The translations under genes were made by a program, and so were the position numbers. The notes under the pieces are model-generated. The model was not told the DNA's origin, did no database searches, and saw nothing but the letters and a program-made list of their open reading frames with translations. A stretch of DNA of 64,000 bases, taken from contig JABAKD010000011.1 in assembly GCA_012845835.1 (NCBI GenBank), forward strand, positions 2,264,001 through 2,328,000, written 5' to 3'. This document shows, piece by piece, positions 22,701 to 29,455 of the stretch; position 1 is the stretch's first letter, and every line of letters starts with the position of its first letter. The stretch is from Undaria pinnatifida. Its lineage: Eukaryota > Sar > Phaeophyceae > Laminariales > Alariaceae.

Positions 22701-24814
22701 GAAACAGGGGAGGGCGGGGGATAAGGAGGAGAAGGAAGAGGAGGGAGGGGGAGGAGAGGGCGGCGGGGCGAGGGGAGGAGGGGTCGGGGTAAGGAGGGGA
22801 GAAGGAGGGGAGGGGGGGGGAAAGGGGGGGGGCGGGTGATTCATGCATAGCCGTAGTCTTGAGACCATAAACCCCCTCATTCCTGCAACGCCGGGACGGA
22901 GCAGAGCACGTCGGCTTCTCAACGACCAGGCAGACATCGCATGCACCAAGCGCGAGGGGGGAGTGGGGGGTAGGAAGAGGGGGGGGGGGGTAGGAAGAGG
23001 GGGGGGGGGGGGGGGGGGAGAAGGAGGGGGGGGTATACTCGTTCCATGCATAGCCGTAGTCGTATGACCATAGACCCTCGCATCCCTATTACGCTGGGAC
23101 GGAGCACGTCGGGTTTTCACGGACTAGGCAGACATCGCGTGCACCAAGTGCGAAGCGCCGTGAGGTGCTCGGCGAGTCGCATGAAGGGTGAGCCGCATCC
23201 TACTAAGAACCGCTTGTGAAGCGGGCATCCGGCGAGTCGCATGAAGGGTGGGCTGCATCCAGCTAAGAACCGCTTGGGAAGCGGAAATCCGCACCTTGTG
23301 CCTACTTTCTTGCATATGGATGACAGCTTCGAATGAATTGACTTGTTTGCTGATGTGGCCATTTCTACAGGCAGCAAACAAGGACACTATGTAACTGCAT
23401 CGTGGGTGCCTTGCCACGTGCACACTGTTTTCTACTCACCTTCTCTACGCGGTAGGGTATCCGCTTCTCTTCCAGTTGAAGCCATACTTTCTCGCAGTAC
23501 GGGCACCACGCCGCGTGGTCTCGGTACAGCGTTACACGAGGCTCTTGTTCCGTACAGAAGAAAAGGACGGGAAAAAGGGGGTAGGGACGCGCGGATACGG
23601 AGGGGGACGGATGGTCAAGGGGGCGGGGTTCAGGGGGGGTGGGAGCGCTGGTGGGAAGGGGCGGGAGGCCAGGGACGGGGGGTCGAGGTGGCGGGCGGAG
23701 GGGGGGGGGAAAGGGGGGTGGGGGAAGTCAATTTTTTCTTGCCTTAGCCATTTGAACATAGACCGCGCATCTCTTTCGAGACGGCGCACCGTCCCAATGG
23801 AGACACCTGCACCTTTGGGCGATCATTGCAGTTCTTCCACTTATTACATAAAACTTTTTGCTCATCTTGTTTCGTTCCTGTTTGGCCGTATGTGGTGGGG
23901 GAGGCGAGACGGGGGAGACGGGATGCAAGAGGGGGGGGGGGGGGGGGGGGGGGCAGCAACAACTCGTTTGTCCAACAAATTCTACCCGTGTCGTAGTACG
24001 CACCACTTTCATAAAACCTACTAATAACGGAACGGGGGGACGGGGGAGGGGGGCGTTTTGGGATATACGCGCTACAAAAAAATCACGTTTGCCTCATAGT
24101 CGCGCGGGCAGCTACTAAACACCAGGTGTAAAATACAAACAGTAGTAGCGGGGGGCTCTCAATAGTGCCGGTTGAATAGTGCCACTGCTCTCTATAGTGC
24201 CGGTTGAATAGTGTCACTGCTCTTTATAATGCCGGCGGGATCGCTTGGCATGACTGGAACTCTCCAGAGCAACTATTTTTGTAGTAACAGGTAACCCTAT
24301 CCCCGCTAGTGGTGCCGGTGCCGGGAACAGTGGTGGTACATTGGGCTGGCACATACCGGCACTATTGGGAGCCCCCCACTGCAACTACTAAATATCAGGT
24401 GCACTATTCATAAATTAAGCTACCAACTCGTTTGGGCTGGTCGGCGTAACTTAACGGGCTACATGCGCGGTGGCTAAAAGGCTGAGTGGTAGTCTCGTTT
24501 AGTTTTTACAAGGGCGTGGTCCCCCTTGTCAGATCGCAACACAACCCGGGGATCAAGCCAACCACATCGCGAAGGGGAAAATTGTACCAGGTAACAGACT
24601 ACAGACTATGTGCATTAGCAGCAGCAGCAGCAGCAACAACAACAACTGCAGCCGCGACAGTAGCGCTGGCCGCAGTGGCAATACCTGTTCCTTCGGGGGC
24701 GTCGAACAACCGCAGCGTGGCTAGGGAGCTGGTGGGCCCGTACCCGCGGTCCCTGAGGGCGACGGCCTCCTTCTCCTCCGGCGTCTGACGCTCTTCGAGG
24801 AGCGTCTCCAGCCT
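3727..24814 (-). CDS. Glutathione S-transferase-like protein, CPYC type, at least ten exons
   Basis: Exons in transcript order: 24814-24685, 23543-23440, 22672-22553, 21775-21663, 20654-20551, 16404-16284, 12949-12801, 11277-11037, 10900-10822, 3816-3727. All junctions keep frame (phases 1,0,0,2,1,2,1,2,0), giving about 416 residues. Exon 2 carries [19 protein letters not shown], a thioredoxin-fold segment with a CPYC thiol centre near residues 57-60. Exon 3 holds PSGAVPV (cis-Pro loop) and an ES glutathione-binding pair. Exons 5-6 give PYFLG then [17 protein letters not shown], typical of the GST C-terminal domain. Exon 7 has WFDAMD and [11 protein letters not shown]. Exons 8-10 form a C-terminal extension ending with [11 protein letters not shown]. 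Cysteine-type GSTs usually act in glutathione-dependent thiol transfer or reduction; substrate and location are unknown. Four acceptors are AAG rather than CAG or TAG. The start is not found; a GC-rich patch at 25100-25200 may hold it. The last exon either ends at a TAG (3729-3727) or splices on from 3742. The longest intron (about 7 kb) contains a Ty1/copia fossil and SINEs. Confidence 0.85.
4160..4435. repeat. Two-copy tandem repeat, period about 133 bp
   Basis: The segment with CTTGGCCTTTGTCGCGC followed by ATCTAGAT occurs near 4221 and again near 4354, with GCCACCGTC and CACTACT words aligned in both copies. It lies in the last intron of the GST-like gene. The copies are clearly diverged. 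Confidence 0.65.
5170..5760 (+). repeat. Dispersed repeat (family D), interrupted by a SINE fragment
   Basis: The left part (about 5170-5360, with GGGTTCTATAGTTTCCGCGC) and the right part (about 5580-5720, with CAGCTTGCAGAGACGAGTTTCG) are contiguous in a second copy at 38640-38900. A third, partial copy lies on the minus strand at about 30058-30180. Here the two halves are separated by about 215 bases whose core matches the SINE copies at 6636 and 44546, so a SINE piece appears to have inserted into an older repeat. Confidence 0.65.
5363..5535 (+). mobile_element. SINE fragment (family S1, 3' part)
   Basis: This matches the 3' two-thirds of the elements at 6636-6945 and 44546-44872, including GCGATAAAAATGAAGGCAAG and CCTGTGACCACGGCTTGTCC. 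The tRNA-like head is missing, as expected for a 5'-truncated SINE insertion. It sits inside a family D repeat. Confidence 0.65.
5820..5995 (-). repeat. Two short copies of a CCAAGGCCAACCC repeat
   Basis: Two adjacent related blocks carry the words CCAAGG-C-AACCCA, ACCCACGAAAAA and a GGTTTCAA-like word read on the opposite strand. The same block recurs at about 9118-9190 and 19440-19560 in the opposite orientation and at about 19070-19120 in this orientation. These may be termini of a small DNA element. Confidence 0.5.
6001..6626 (+). mobile_element. LTR-like repeat, copy 1
   Basis: This segment begins TGTTGA and ends CCAACA. It is repeated in the same orientation at 8552-9099, and the copies differ at roughly one base in ten by eye, plus length differences. 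Size, ends and the nearby Ty1/copia fragment suggest an old long terminal repeat. It carries an internal tandem duplication at 6321-6480. No target-site duplication was made out. The element is a broken fossil. Confidence 0.5.
6321..6480 (+). repeat. 80-bp tandem duplication
   Basis: An 80-base block starting CGTTCTATTCTTCCTCGTCAG and ending GGTGTTTCTTTT is present twice back to back with almost no differences. The related repeat at 8552-9099 has only one copy, so the duplication is younger than the split between the two repeats. Confidence 0.85.
6636..6945 (+). mobile_element. tRNA-derived SINE, family S1, copy 1
   Basis: The head contains a pol III A-box-like TGGCGTATCAGG and, about 45 bases on, a B-box-like GAGTTCGGATCC. 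The body ends in an A-rich tail. A second full-length copy at 44546-44872 matches across the whole length (head, ATTCGAGGGGATTTTTTCTTG-like block, GACTTGCGGAAA, CCTGTGACCACGGCTTGTC). A truncated copy lies at 5363. This one starts directly after the LTR-like repeat ending at 6626. Confidence 0.75.
7290..7660 (+). repeat. About five tandem copies of an 80-110 bp CACCAGCTGCAGCA unit
   Basis: CACCAGCTGCAGCA is followed each time by GACGGCACA-GTA-T-CGTCAG and, in most units, by CGGGTCGAGAA-GACTCGA. Units begin near 7309, 7390, 7479, 7567 and 7619. Both the CAGCTG core and the TCGAGAAAGGACTCGA part are near-palindromic. No coding function is apparent. Confidence 0.7.
7838..8545. mobile_element. Ty1/copia pol fragment in inverted duplicate (fossil)
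   Basis: Two arms of roughly 330-360 bases (about 7838-8195 and 8220-8545) are reverse complements around a short spacer near 8196-8219. Each arm carries a piece recognisable as the Ty1/copia pol region between integrase and reverse transcriptase, one on each strand. The element is broken, with no continuous pol, gag or protease seen. LTR-like repeats lie on both sides (6001-6626, 8552-9099). The whole sits inside the last GST intron. Confidence 0.6.
8552..9099 (+). mobile_element. LTR-like repeat, copy 2
   Basis: This is the same repeat as 6001-6626, beginning TGTTGA and ending near GTGCCAATA. It has a short TA microsatellite near 8984. It abuts the inverted copia fragment. The likely reading is the surviving terminal repeat of an old LTR element that was later rearranged. 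Confidence 0.5.
9100..10200. other. Intron DNA with repeat pieces, no gene seen
   Basis: This is intronic to the GST-like gene. It has a short copy of the CCAAGGCCAACCC repeat at 9118-9190, a fragment near 9345-9400 related to GGGACTAAACACTTGG repeats at 16040, 49900 and 61540, and a GTTGTGG-rich run at 10080-10170. Nothing else is recognised. Confidence 0.5.
10150..10268 (+). repeat. Dispersed repeat (family C), copy 1
   Basis: The block has GTCGTTCTCACAT, then GGACAGGCTCCAGTCACGC, TGGAGTGG and TACCCCAGG. The CTCCAGTCAC-CTGGAG part can form a hairpin. Copies recur at about 34590-34690, 43030-43130 and 62870-62960 in the same orientation. Confidence 0.7.
11338..11505. repeat. GGGTC-word region, copy 1
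   Basis: The words GGGTCGGGTC and the inverse GACCCGACCC recur densely in both orientations, with a shared CGGGTCACCCTG block near 11463. Similar regions lie at 17035-17290 and 62640-62815. It falls in the GST intron between exons 7 and 8. Closely spaced G-runs give G-quadruplex potential. Confidence 0.7.
11586..12122 (-). repeat. Two partial copies of the exon 7 / donor junction inside the following intron
   Basis: At 12097-12122 there is a 26-base match (two mismatches) to 12794-12819, the last exon bases plus the GTGCGTT donor of GST exon 7. At 11586-11600 a further 15-base exact match to the same exon end (12808-12822) is seen. Both are in the same orientation as the exon. The stretch between them includes a family B repeat copy (11865-12062). 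Confidence 0.6.
11865..12062 (+). repeat. Dispersed repeat (family B), copy 1
   Basis: Shared words, in order, are ATACCTAGGCCATG, TTCATCGG, a CAGTTT-CTC block, GTAGAGCTCCTCAAG or a variant, and CACC-TGTAG. Related copies lie at 18590-18720, 19195-19395, 21060-21215 and 57540-57850. They differ strongly, so the family is old. No coding frame is conserved. Confidence 0.55.
13226..14932. mobile_element. 1.7-kb element with GGCTTATCACGGT ends and GGGACGG-word interior
   Basis: The left end reads GAGGCTTATCACGGTG at about 13226, and the right end reads the inverse, ACCGTGATAAGCCT, at about 14917-14930. Inside, 13250-13620 and 14600-14910 are dense in GGGACGGGACGG words, mostly on the plus strand and turning to CCGTCCC just before the right end. 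The middle holds an (AGT)n microsatellite (13667-13720) and unrecognised DNA. No transposase is seen, so it would be a non-autonomous DNA element. It lies in the GST intron between exons 6 and 7. Confidence 0.55.
13667..13720 (+). repeat. (AGT)n microsatellite
   Basis: About seventeen near-perfect trinucleotide units, followed by a triplicated GGATCATT word. Confidence 0.9.
15330..15565 (+). repeat. ACAG/ACAC-rich low-complexity tract
   Basis: CAGACAGACGCACA-type words dominate for about 230 bases. Frames across it are open on both strands only because of this composition. It is intronic to the GST-like gene. Confidence 0.7.
15744..15912 (-). mobile_element. CTATAGTGCCGGT MITE
   Basis: The left end is GTCCCTCTATAGTGCCGGT, and the right end carries the inverse CACTATAGAGGGGTCAC. 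The internal words CTATAG, GCGGCAACCGGCACTA and TTTCACAGGCAC match the family. The orientation is opposite to the copies at 2079 and 60613. No coding frame. Confidence 0.75.
16405..17034. other. Intron DNA, no gene seen
   Basis: Nothing recognised apart from short G-rich runs (16440-16490). Confidence 0.4.
17035..17290. repeat. GGGTC-word region, copy 2
   Basis: GGGTCGGGTC words in both orientations, with the shared GGGTCACCCTGACC block near 17230, match the regions at 11338 and 62640. A TACCAGGTA motif lies near 17155. Confidence 0.7.
17616..18120 (+). repeat. 32-bp minisatellite, about 15 copies
   Basis: The unit contains GCGGTATTACCGGTACGTCC followed by GCTCTTCTTTTT and repeats every 32 bases with a few substitutions (for example GGTGCG for GGTACG) and two shortened units near the right end. 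The core GGTATTACCGGTAC is near-palindromic. Because 32 is not a multiple of three, each plus-strand frame reads the same 32-residue peptide repeat in a different phase, and all three are open. I take this as a composition effect, not a gene. It is within the GST intron between exons 5 and 6. Confidence 0.9.
18180..18540. repeat. GTCGGC/CCGACT-word region
   Basis: The words GTCGGC, CCGACTTG and AGTCGG recur irregularly on both strands. It lies in the same GST intron. No end motif was identified. Confidence 0.45.
18560..20040. other. Intron DNA with family B and CCAAGGCCAACCC repeat pieces
   Basis: Holds family B copies (18590-18720, 19195-19395) and CCAAGG-type repeats (19070-19120, 19440-19560). 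The rest is AT-rich and unrecognised. Confidence 0.5.
21349..21425 (+). mobile_element. Truncated CTATAGTGCCGGT MITE
   Basis: Begins GGTCCCTCTCTAGTGCCGGC with CACTATAGAGGGGAA and CTATAGCGGCAACC following, then stops matching. Only one terminus is present. Confidence 0.6.
21815..22275 (+). repeat. Long purine-only-like tract (GGGA/GGAA)
   Basis: Nearly all plus-strand bases over about 460 bp are purines, starting with uninterrupted GGGA units (21825-21915). Related shorter tracts lie at 22690-22840, 22960-23035, 23560-23730 and 23920-23955. Such tracts can form triplex or G-quadruplex DNA. Pro/Ser-rich minus-strand frames here are composition artefacts. All lie in GST introns. Confidence 0.9.
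22318..22375 (+). repeat. CCGCA-unit tandem repeat
   Basis: About ten CACCG/CCGCA pentamers. On the gene strand this reads GTGCG, the same bases as the donor of GST exon 3 (22552 downward), and it lies in the intron that follows that exon. Confidence 0.75.
22421..22573 (-). repeat. Repeated copies of the GST exon 3 / donor junction
   Basis: The 32 bases spanning the exon 3 end and donor (22542-22573) recur at 22421-22452 with four mismatches. A shorter third copy lies around 22470-22496. All keep the orientation of the exon. Confidence 0.6.
22843..23342 (-). repeat. Dispersed repeat (family E), copy 2
   Basis: Reverse-oriented match to 3107-3345. It contains two internal direct copies of a block with CATGCATAGCCGTAGTC (near 22846 and 23045) and two copies of GAGTCGCATGAAGGGTG (near 23171 and 23231), so it is itself duplicated. 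It lies in the GST intron between exons 2 and 3. Confidence 0.7.
23730..23885 (-). repeat. Dispersed repeat (family J), copy 1
   Basis: Matches 49370-49530 over GCATC-CTTTCGAGACGG, the GCACCGT block, CACCT and a CTTGT-TTTC-TTCCTGTTT block. Weak open frames on both strands look related between the copies (NGAPSRKG-like), but no family is recognised. Confidence 0.55.
24149..24381 (+). mobile_element. CTATAGTGCCGGT MITE, GGGGGCTC subfamily
   Basis: The left end GGGGGCTCTCAATAGTGCCGG and right end CCGGCACTATTGGGAGCCCCC are inverted. Internal units GAATAGTG-CACTGCTCT occur twice. A second subfamily member is at 39551-39735. Confidence 0.75.
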
Positions 24815-24844
24815 CTGCCCTTCCGTCGGCGGCCGGAGGAAATT

Positions 24845-25060
24845 AAACCAAGCGAACACGGAAACGAAAACATAAGAGAAAATGAAATCGAAAACAAAAG
24901 CAAAAACGTAAGTGAAAACGAGACCGATGACAAAAGCGAGTACGAAAACGAACACGAGCACGAACACATATGAACAAGCGAACACGAAACCAAGTGGGAA
25001 ACGACAAAGTACAGCGAAAACGAAAGACAAGAACGAAAACGAGCGCAAAACGGAAATAAT
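24845..25060 (+). repeat. GAAAAC-word tract
   Basis: Words of the type CGAAAACG or CGAACACG recur about every 6-12 bases for 200 bp. The minus-strand frame across it is an artefact (Val/Phe-rich). It lies just upstream (transcript sense) of the first GST exon found. Confidence 0.7.
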
Positions 25061-25099
25061 ACGATAGTAGATTGGCTTTATTGTAGCGGGATGTTGGGA

Positions 25100-25200
25100 T
25101 ATCGGCATTCGCTCCCTGTGTTCCTGAGCCTGTGCTTGACGAGGGTTCCGAGTTTCTACCGCGTGTGGACCACGGCGAGCAACCGCGCCGGAGAATGTTA
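25100..25200 (-). other. GC-rich patch, possible N-terminal GST exon
   Basis: On the minus strand, about 100 GC-rich bases read without stops in two frames, with a weak GTAGAA donor. Position and composition fit a first exon or transit peptide for the GST-like gene, but neither frame can be confirmed. Confidence 0.2.
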
Positions 25201-25304
25201 TGAATGGTTATGATACTGTGTTCCTAGATACTCATCCAGTGGCAAGGGGAGGGCCCGGGAGATCACTGCTGATGAGATTGGTGCTACGAGCTCCAAAATA
25301 TTAC

Positions 25305-25440
25305 ACTGTACAAGAGCTCCGCTCCGCGGGTGGCTGACGCCGCCCGCTACGCTCGCGCAAGGAAGAATGCAACTATAACATGTAACGGGGGCAGAAAGAA
25401 GAGGCCCATGATTTGGTGCGAACAGCGGTTTGATAGTGCC
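25305..25440 (+). repeat. GTACAAG-GCTCCG hairpin repeat, copy 1 (family K)
   Basis: TGTACAAGAGCTCCGCTCCGCGG is followed by GC-rich bases, CTCGCGCAAGGAAGAATGCA and CCATGATTTGGTGCG. The inverse copy is at 54880-54975. Other loci with the same TACAAGGGCT start followed by a GC-rich hairpin are 32915-32970 and, inverted, 37855-37900. Confidence 0.6.
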
Positions 25441-26070
25441 AAGAGCTGCTTGTGCAGAGCAAATTGCCCCGTGTTGTGCCGTGTGCTTGTTGGCGGTGCC
25501 ACGTTCTGATCGGCAGTATGGATGTAAATTGCGTGGGGGGAAAAACATGGGGACCGAGAGAGATCAAACAAATGAAGAAAAATAAAAAAGAATACACAAC
25601 ACTGCGTATTATACTTGGTACTGCTCTATCTTTGAAAGAAAGCACAGCGCAGCACGACATAGCACCGCAGCGCAGGGCAAGGCACGGCACCGCACGGTGC
25701 TACGCTGCGCTGCTGGGCTACGTATATATAGCTGGACTGATCTGAGCTGGGCGTGCATTGTGATCCAACACCGTAGTACCTGATGGTATGTACAAACCTG
25801 GTGTAGTAGTACCGGTACGTACGTGTATTTTTATAAAATCGAAAAACGTCAGCCGTGAGTACGACCGATTGATTAGTTGAAACTCAACTTACTACGTGGT
25901 ACCGAGTAAAAAAAAAAAAAAATCTGACAAGTGCTGAGAAGCGCTGTTTCGGGCATCCGAGCCCCCCGCTCACCGTTCGGAGAGGAGAATATCTTAAACT
26001 TAGTGTGGGAAACAAACAAAAAGGAGGCCGCTCAAAAGATCGATATTATTTGTAAGATAGGTCTACAGGA

Positions 26071-26172
26071 CTATCCACTAGATCACAGAGCCACTGCTGT
26101 GACGTTGTGGTCTAGTGGATAGACTGTCCACTTCTAAGCCTGGTGTGCGTGGGTTCGAATCCCGGTGTAATC
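26071..26172 (+). mobile_element. tRNA-like unit 1 with mirrored 5' half
   Basis: From 26099 the sequence resembles a tRNA: A-box TGGTCTAGTGG, D-arm pairing GGTC/GACT, B-box GGGTTCGAATCCC, and a loop that would read TCT. Its first 24 bases are preceded by their near-perfect reverse complement (26071-26093), so the head can fold into a long hairpin. An A-run follows. A functional tRNA is unlikely because the anticodon and T stems are poor. Confidence 0.65.
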
Positions 26173-26221
26173 ATAAAAAAAAAAAATGCCGTGGTACTCA
26201 TGACAAAGCATTGATAGTATA

Positions 26222-26820
26222 CTACATAAAAAAAGGAGACGGTGAGAAGCGCTGAGAAGAACACCACAAAGTCACTGCTGTGACTTTGTGGTCTTCAACA
26301 AGTAGTAGATAGAAAACTGTCCGCTCATGACCCTGGTGTTCGTTGGTTCGAATCCGGGTGTCACCGGGAAAAAAAAAATGATGAAAAAAGCGTTGGGTCA
26401 GTCGTCCGGAGAGGAGAATGTCTTAAAGTTAGTGCGGAAAATGGAGGCCTCATGAAAAAAGCATTGATACTATACTCATAAAAAAGGAGACGGTGAGAAG
26501 CGCTGAGAAGAACACCACATAGCCATTATGAATATGTGGTCTAGTGGATAGACTGTCCGCTTATAAACCTGGTCTTCGTTGGTTTGAATCCGGGTGTTAT
26601 CTGAAAAAAAAATGATCCTCATGAAAAAATGAGAAGAATCGATTATTGTAAAAAAGTACCTCTATAATAGATGAGGCGTGATAGTATACTAACCACAAGA
26701 GACGGTGAGAAGCGCTGAGATTAACACCACAGCAGTCACTGTGACTTCGTGGTCTAGTGGATAGACTGTCCGCTTATAAACCTGGTCTTCGTTGGTTCGC
26801 ATCCAGGTGGCATCGGAAAA
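26222..26820 (+). repeat. Array of three further tRNA-like hairpin units
   Basis: Units have heads near 26281, 26527 and 26741. Each is preceded by GGAGACGGTGAGAAGCGCTGAGA and by a reverse complement of the tRNA-like 5' end (for example CACAAAGTCAC before GTGACTTTGTGG). Each keeps GGTCTAGTGGATAGACTGTC and a B-box-like GGTTCGAATCC, followed by an A-run. Spacing is 200-250 bases. The first has extra bases in the D-arm. Confidence 0.7.
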
Positions 26821-26914
26821 AAAAGACCCTCATCAGGCCATTTCTTATAATAGCGTATCCGGAACACAAAATGAACGTTTTCGGATATCAAATCCTGTTT
26901 GGCTATCTCATAGC

Positions 26915-28125
26915 CCCGAAAATGGCGATTTTTCCAAGGGCTTGCATGGGCCCCATGCAAGAGGGATGGGACGGTTTCGCTCGCGCAGGCGGGAATTTTT
27001 TGGGTCCCATATTTGTGTGGGATGGGATCTCATGGTCATTTGTTGCCGCTCCCACTTTAAAAAATGGGAATGGGACCACTTGCGTTTTACTTGGGATGGG
27101 AATGGGACGGGAAGTTGGAATGTTTCGCCATGATGGGACCAAATGGGAATCCACAAAAATCGAGATGGGATGGGATGGGACTGTTGTGTCATAGGGGGGA
27201 TGGCGGGACGCCGCCGCGAAATGTGGGATTTAACATGGGATCCAGTATGGGACAACACCGGGAAAGACGATCTGGAAACCTGCGCGGGAGTAGGAAGCCC
27301 TTCCCCAGCATACATACTCTACGTGGACCAAAAGTGGGGCTTGCAAACAGACCAACAGAAGCACGTTCACGGTCGTCTTATTGTCTTACTAATTGCTTAA
27401 TTCGTAGCCCAAAACGAAAACAAAGATATATCAACAACCAACCCCGATCGAAAAGCAAACATTAATATTTGCAGGGGTGTGTTAACTTGTACAATGTGTT
27501 AACTCCAAGGATCAATGAACATGCCCCACCAACCCTAAACAAAGTAGACGAGAAAAATTAAAAAAAAAATGGGTACATGAATGCATCTAATGGAAAAATG
27601 AAAAATGAACACGGACAAAAGTCTCCTGTCTAGTCAGCACTCTCATCTTCCTACGAAACTGTAACAGGGGAAACATGCCAAGATTTTTATTTTTTTTTTA
27701 CGTTCAGATTCAACCCGCGTGCGTGGGTGTTGGCCCAGTGGCCCGGGCGCTGCGGGACATTCTATTTGGAATAAAATGGGGAACTGGCATATGGGAAGTT
27801 GCGCTCACAGTGCACACTGGGGCGGGAGTGGCTACTTTTACAGTGGGATTGGGACGGGAGTAGCTGTGCCGATGGTGAGATGGGAAGGAGGTGGGATGGG
27901 AAGGAGGTGGGATGGGAAGGAGGTGGGATGGGAGCGGTGCTATATCGGTTATGTGGGAGTAAGTGGGGCAGGAATTTTAGATGGGATGGGACTTGGTGGG
28001 ATGGGAAGCGCGTATCCCACTGTGGGATTCCCATGCCATTACCATCCCATCCCATATTAGATGGGATTCCCATCCCATTTGTTCCCATGCAAGCCCTTGG
28101 ATTTTTCAGGCTTGCATTTTCGGGT
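26915..28125. mobile_element. 1.2-kb element with CCAAGGGCTTGCATGGG ends and GGGATGG-word interior
   Basis: The left end carries CGAAAATGG and CCAAGGGCTTGCATGG (26915-26950), and the right end is the inverse (about 28084-28125, CCATGCAAGCCCTTGG then CATTTTCG). The interior is dense in GGGATGGGA words at 26965-27250 and 27880-28010, switching to CCCATCCC at 28040-28080. The middle (27270-27760) is unrecognised. No transposase. G-runs give G-quadruplex potential. Confidence 0.6.
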
Positions 28126-28199
28126 ACCGTTTTCGCATGGGTCTCCAGCAGGAAAAGGGGGTCCATTTTCTGATGAAATGCCCATCCGAAAATGGCATC

Positions 28200-28260
28200 C
28201 GGATTTGGTTTTACACATATCATGGGACATCCGGATTTGGTTTTACACATGTCATGGGAG
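28200..28260 (+). repeat. 29-bp tandem duplication
   Basis: CATCCGGATTTGGTTTTACAC followed by AT-TCATGGGA occurs twice in a row. Confidence 0.75.
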
Positions 28261-28305
28261 GCAACAAGCGTGGTGACAAGTCGAAAACAGAGTAGTAGTA
28301 CTGCT

Positions 28306-28308
28306 GTA

Positions 28309-28370
<62 letters not shown>

Positions 28371-28372
28371 CT
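28306..28372 (+). repeat. (TAG)n microsatellite
   Basis: About twenty near-perfect TAG units. Confidence 0.9.
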
Positions 28373-29071
28373 AGACACAAGACACACGCATCAGAAACAT
28401 CGACTGTCTGCTGAGCAAGCGACACGTATCATAGGGGTACTCGTGCTCCTGTTGCTGTGTCCCGCCATCAGCTGGCACATACCTCCGGCCTCACCACGAG
28501 CCGACGGGATCGGATAGGGATGGTGGCGACTACTAATACGAAAGCCTTGCCACTCTCCTCGCAGTCGTGATTGCCACTGTCCATTCGACAAACACACGAC
28601 ACACGCTACGACTACGAACTCGTATTTGTCGAGGACGAAAACAGCCGTCGTCTGCGACATGTCATTGTTGATGCACGAGATCGACGGGGGCGAGGGGAAA
28701 GACAACCCTCCTCGCGTGAAGCGCATACGGCGTGTTTCCCTCGGCTCACCGACAAAGCTTGATCTGCGTGTGCGCTGAGATGCTCTCGTCGGGCGACCTC
28801 GTGGGAGTACGAAGTCGAGCGATCGCCGTTGTTGATTACTTTTCACGAGGGCTTTCTTCAAAAACCAACCTGTAAATTCGGGTTTCGTTATAAGGGCCGT
28901 TAATCCGATTCTTCACGTCTGATTCTTCCGTCCGAAAATCAAGCTCTATTAAAGAGCTCACTTTCTGTTTCGGATACTCTATTATAAGAGATGGCCTTAT
29001 AAGAAAAACGATATTTAGTTGTAAAAAAATACTAGATAAGTTGTAATAAAGTAAGTATATAATAGATAAGG

Positions 29072-29215
29072 CGTGATATTATACTAACCAAAAAAAGGAG
29101 ACGGTGATAAGTGCTGATATGAACGCCACAGAGTCGCTGTGACTTTGTGGTCTAGTAGATAGACTGTCTGCTTAAAAGCCTGGTCGTTGTTGGTTTGAAT
29201 CCGGGTGTCATGAAA
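29072..29215 (+). mobile_element. tRNA-like hairpin unit 5
   Basis: Same design as the array at 26071-26820: GGAGACGGTGATAAG-GCTGA, mirrored head (CCACAGAGTC before GACTTTGTGG), GGTCTAGTAGATAGACTGTC, B-box-like GGTTTGAATCC, then an A-run. It lies 2.3 kb from the array. Confidence 0.65.
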
Positions 29216-29404
29216 AAAAAATATCCCCACAAAAAAATCAACATTTATTAGTGAAAAAATACCAGACAAGGTGGAGCAAGAAATCAAAGAAAAGCTGGAC
29301 CGATCCGGAGGTAACGCACGGAGGCGGTGTCGAAGTGGGAACCAAGGTTGCACCAACCAAGCACTTTCAGCAGAAATATAAAAATAAGTACTTCTATAGC
29401 ACTA

Positions 29405-29455
29405 TCCAATAGGCCACTCAGTCACGGCTGTGACTCAGTGACGTATTGGATAGAG
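29405..29455 (+). repeat. Inverted repeat with tRNA-like ATTGGATAGAGCG head
   Basis: ACTATCCAATA-G-CACT-AGTCAC is followed at once by its reverse complement and then AGAGCGTTATACCAACC. This is the same mirrored-head layout as the neighbouring units but with a different head sequence. No B-box was identified. Confidence 0.5.

Noticed and set aside
24599-25108. 169-codon minus-strand reading frame as one protein
   Set aside because: Only its 24685-24814 part is a GST exon; the Val/Phe-rich remainder is the GAAAAC-word tract and the Ala-rich end is a CAG/GTT-type repeat beyond the donor.
26099-26172. Functional tRNA-Arg gene
   Set aside because: The A and B boxes are good but the anticodon and T stems pair poorly, and the sequence is one member of a diverged repeat array.
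28391-28861. 156-codon minus-strand gene, with a rival plus-strand frame at 28571-28765
   Set aside because: Both strands look partly coding, neither has firm splice sites or a recognised family, so no call was made.
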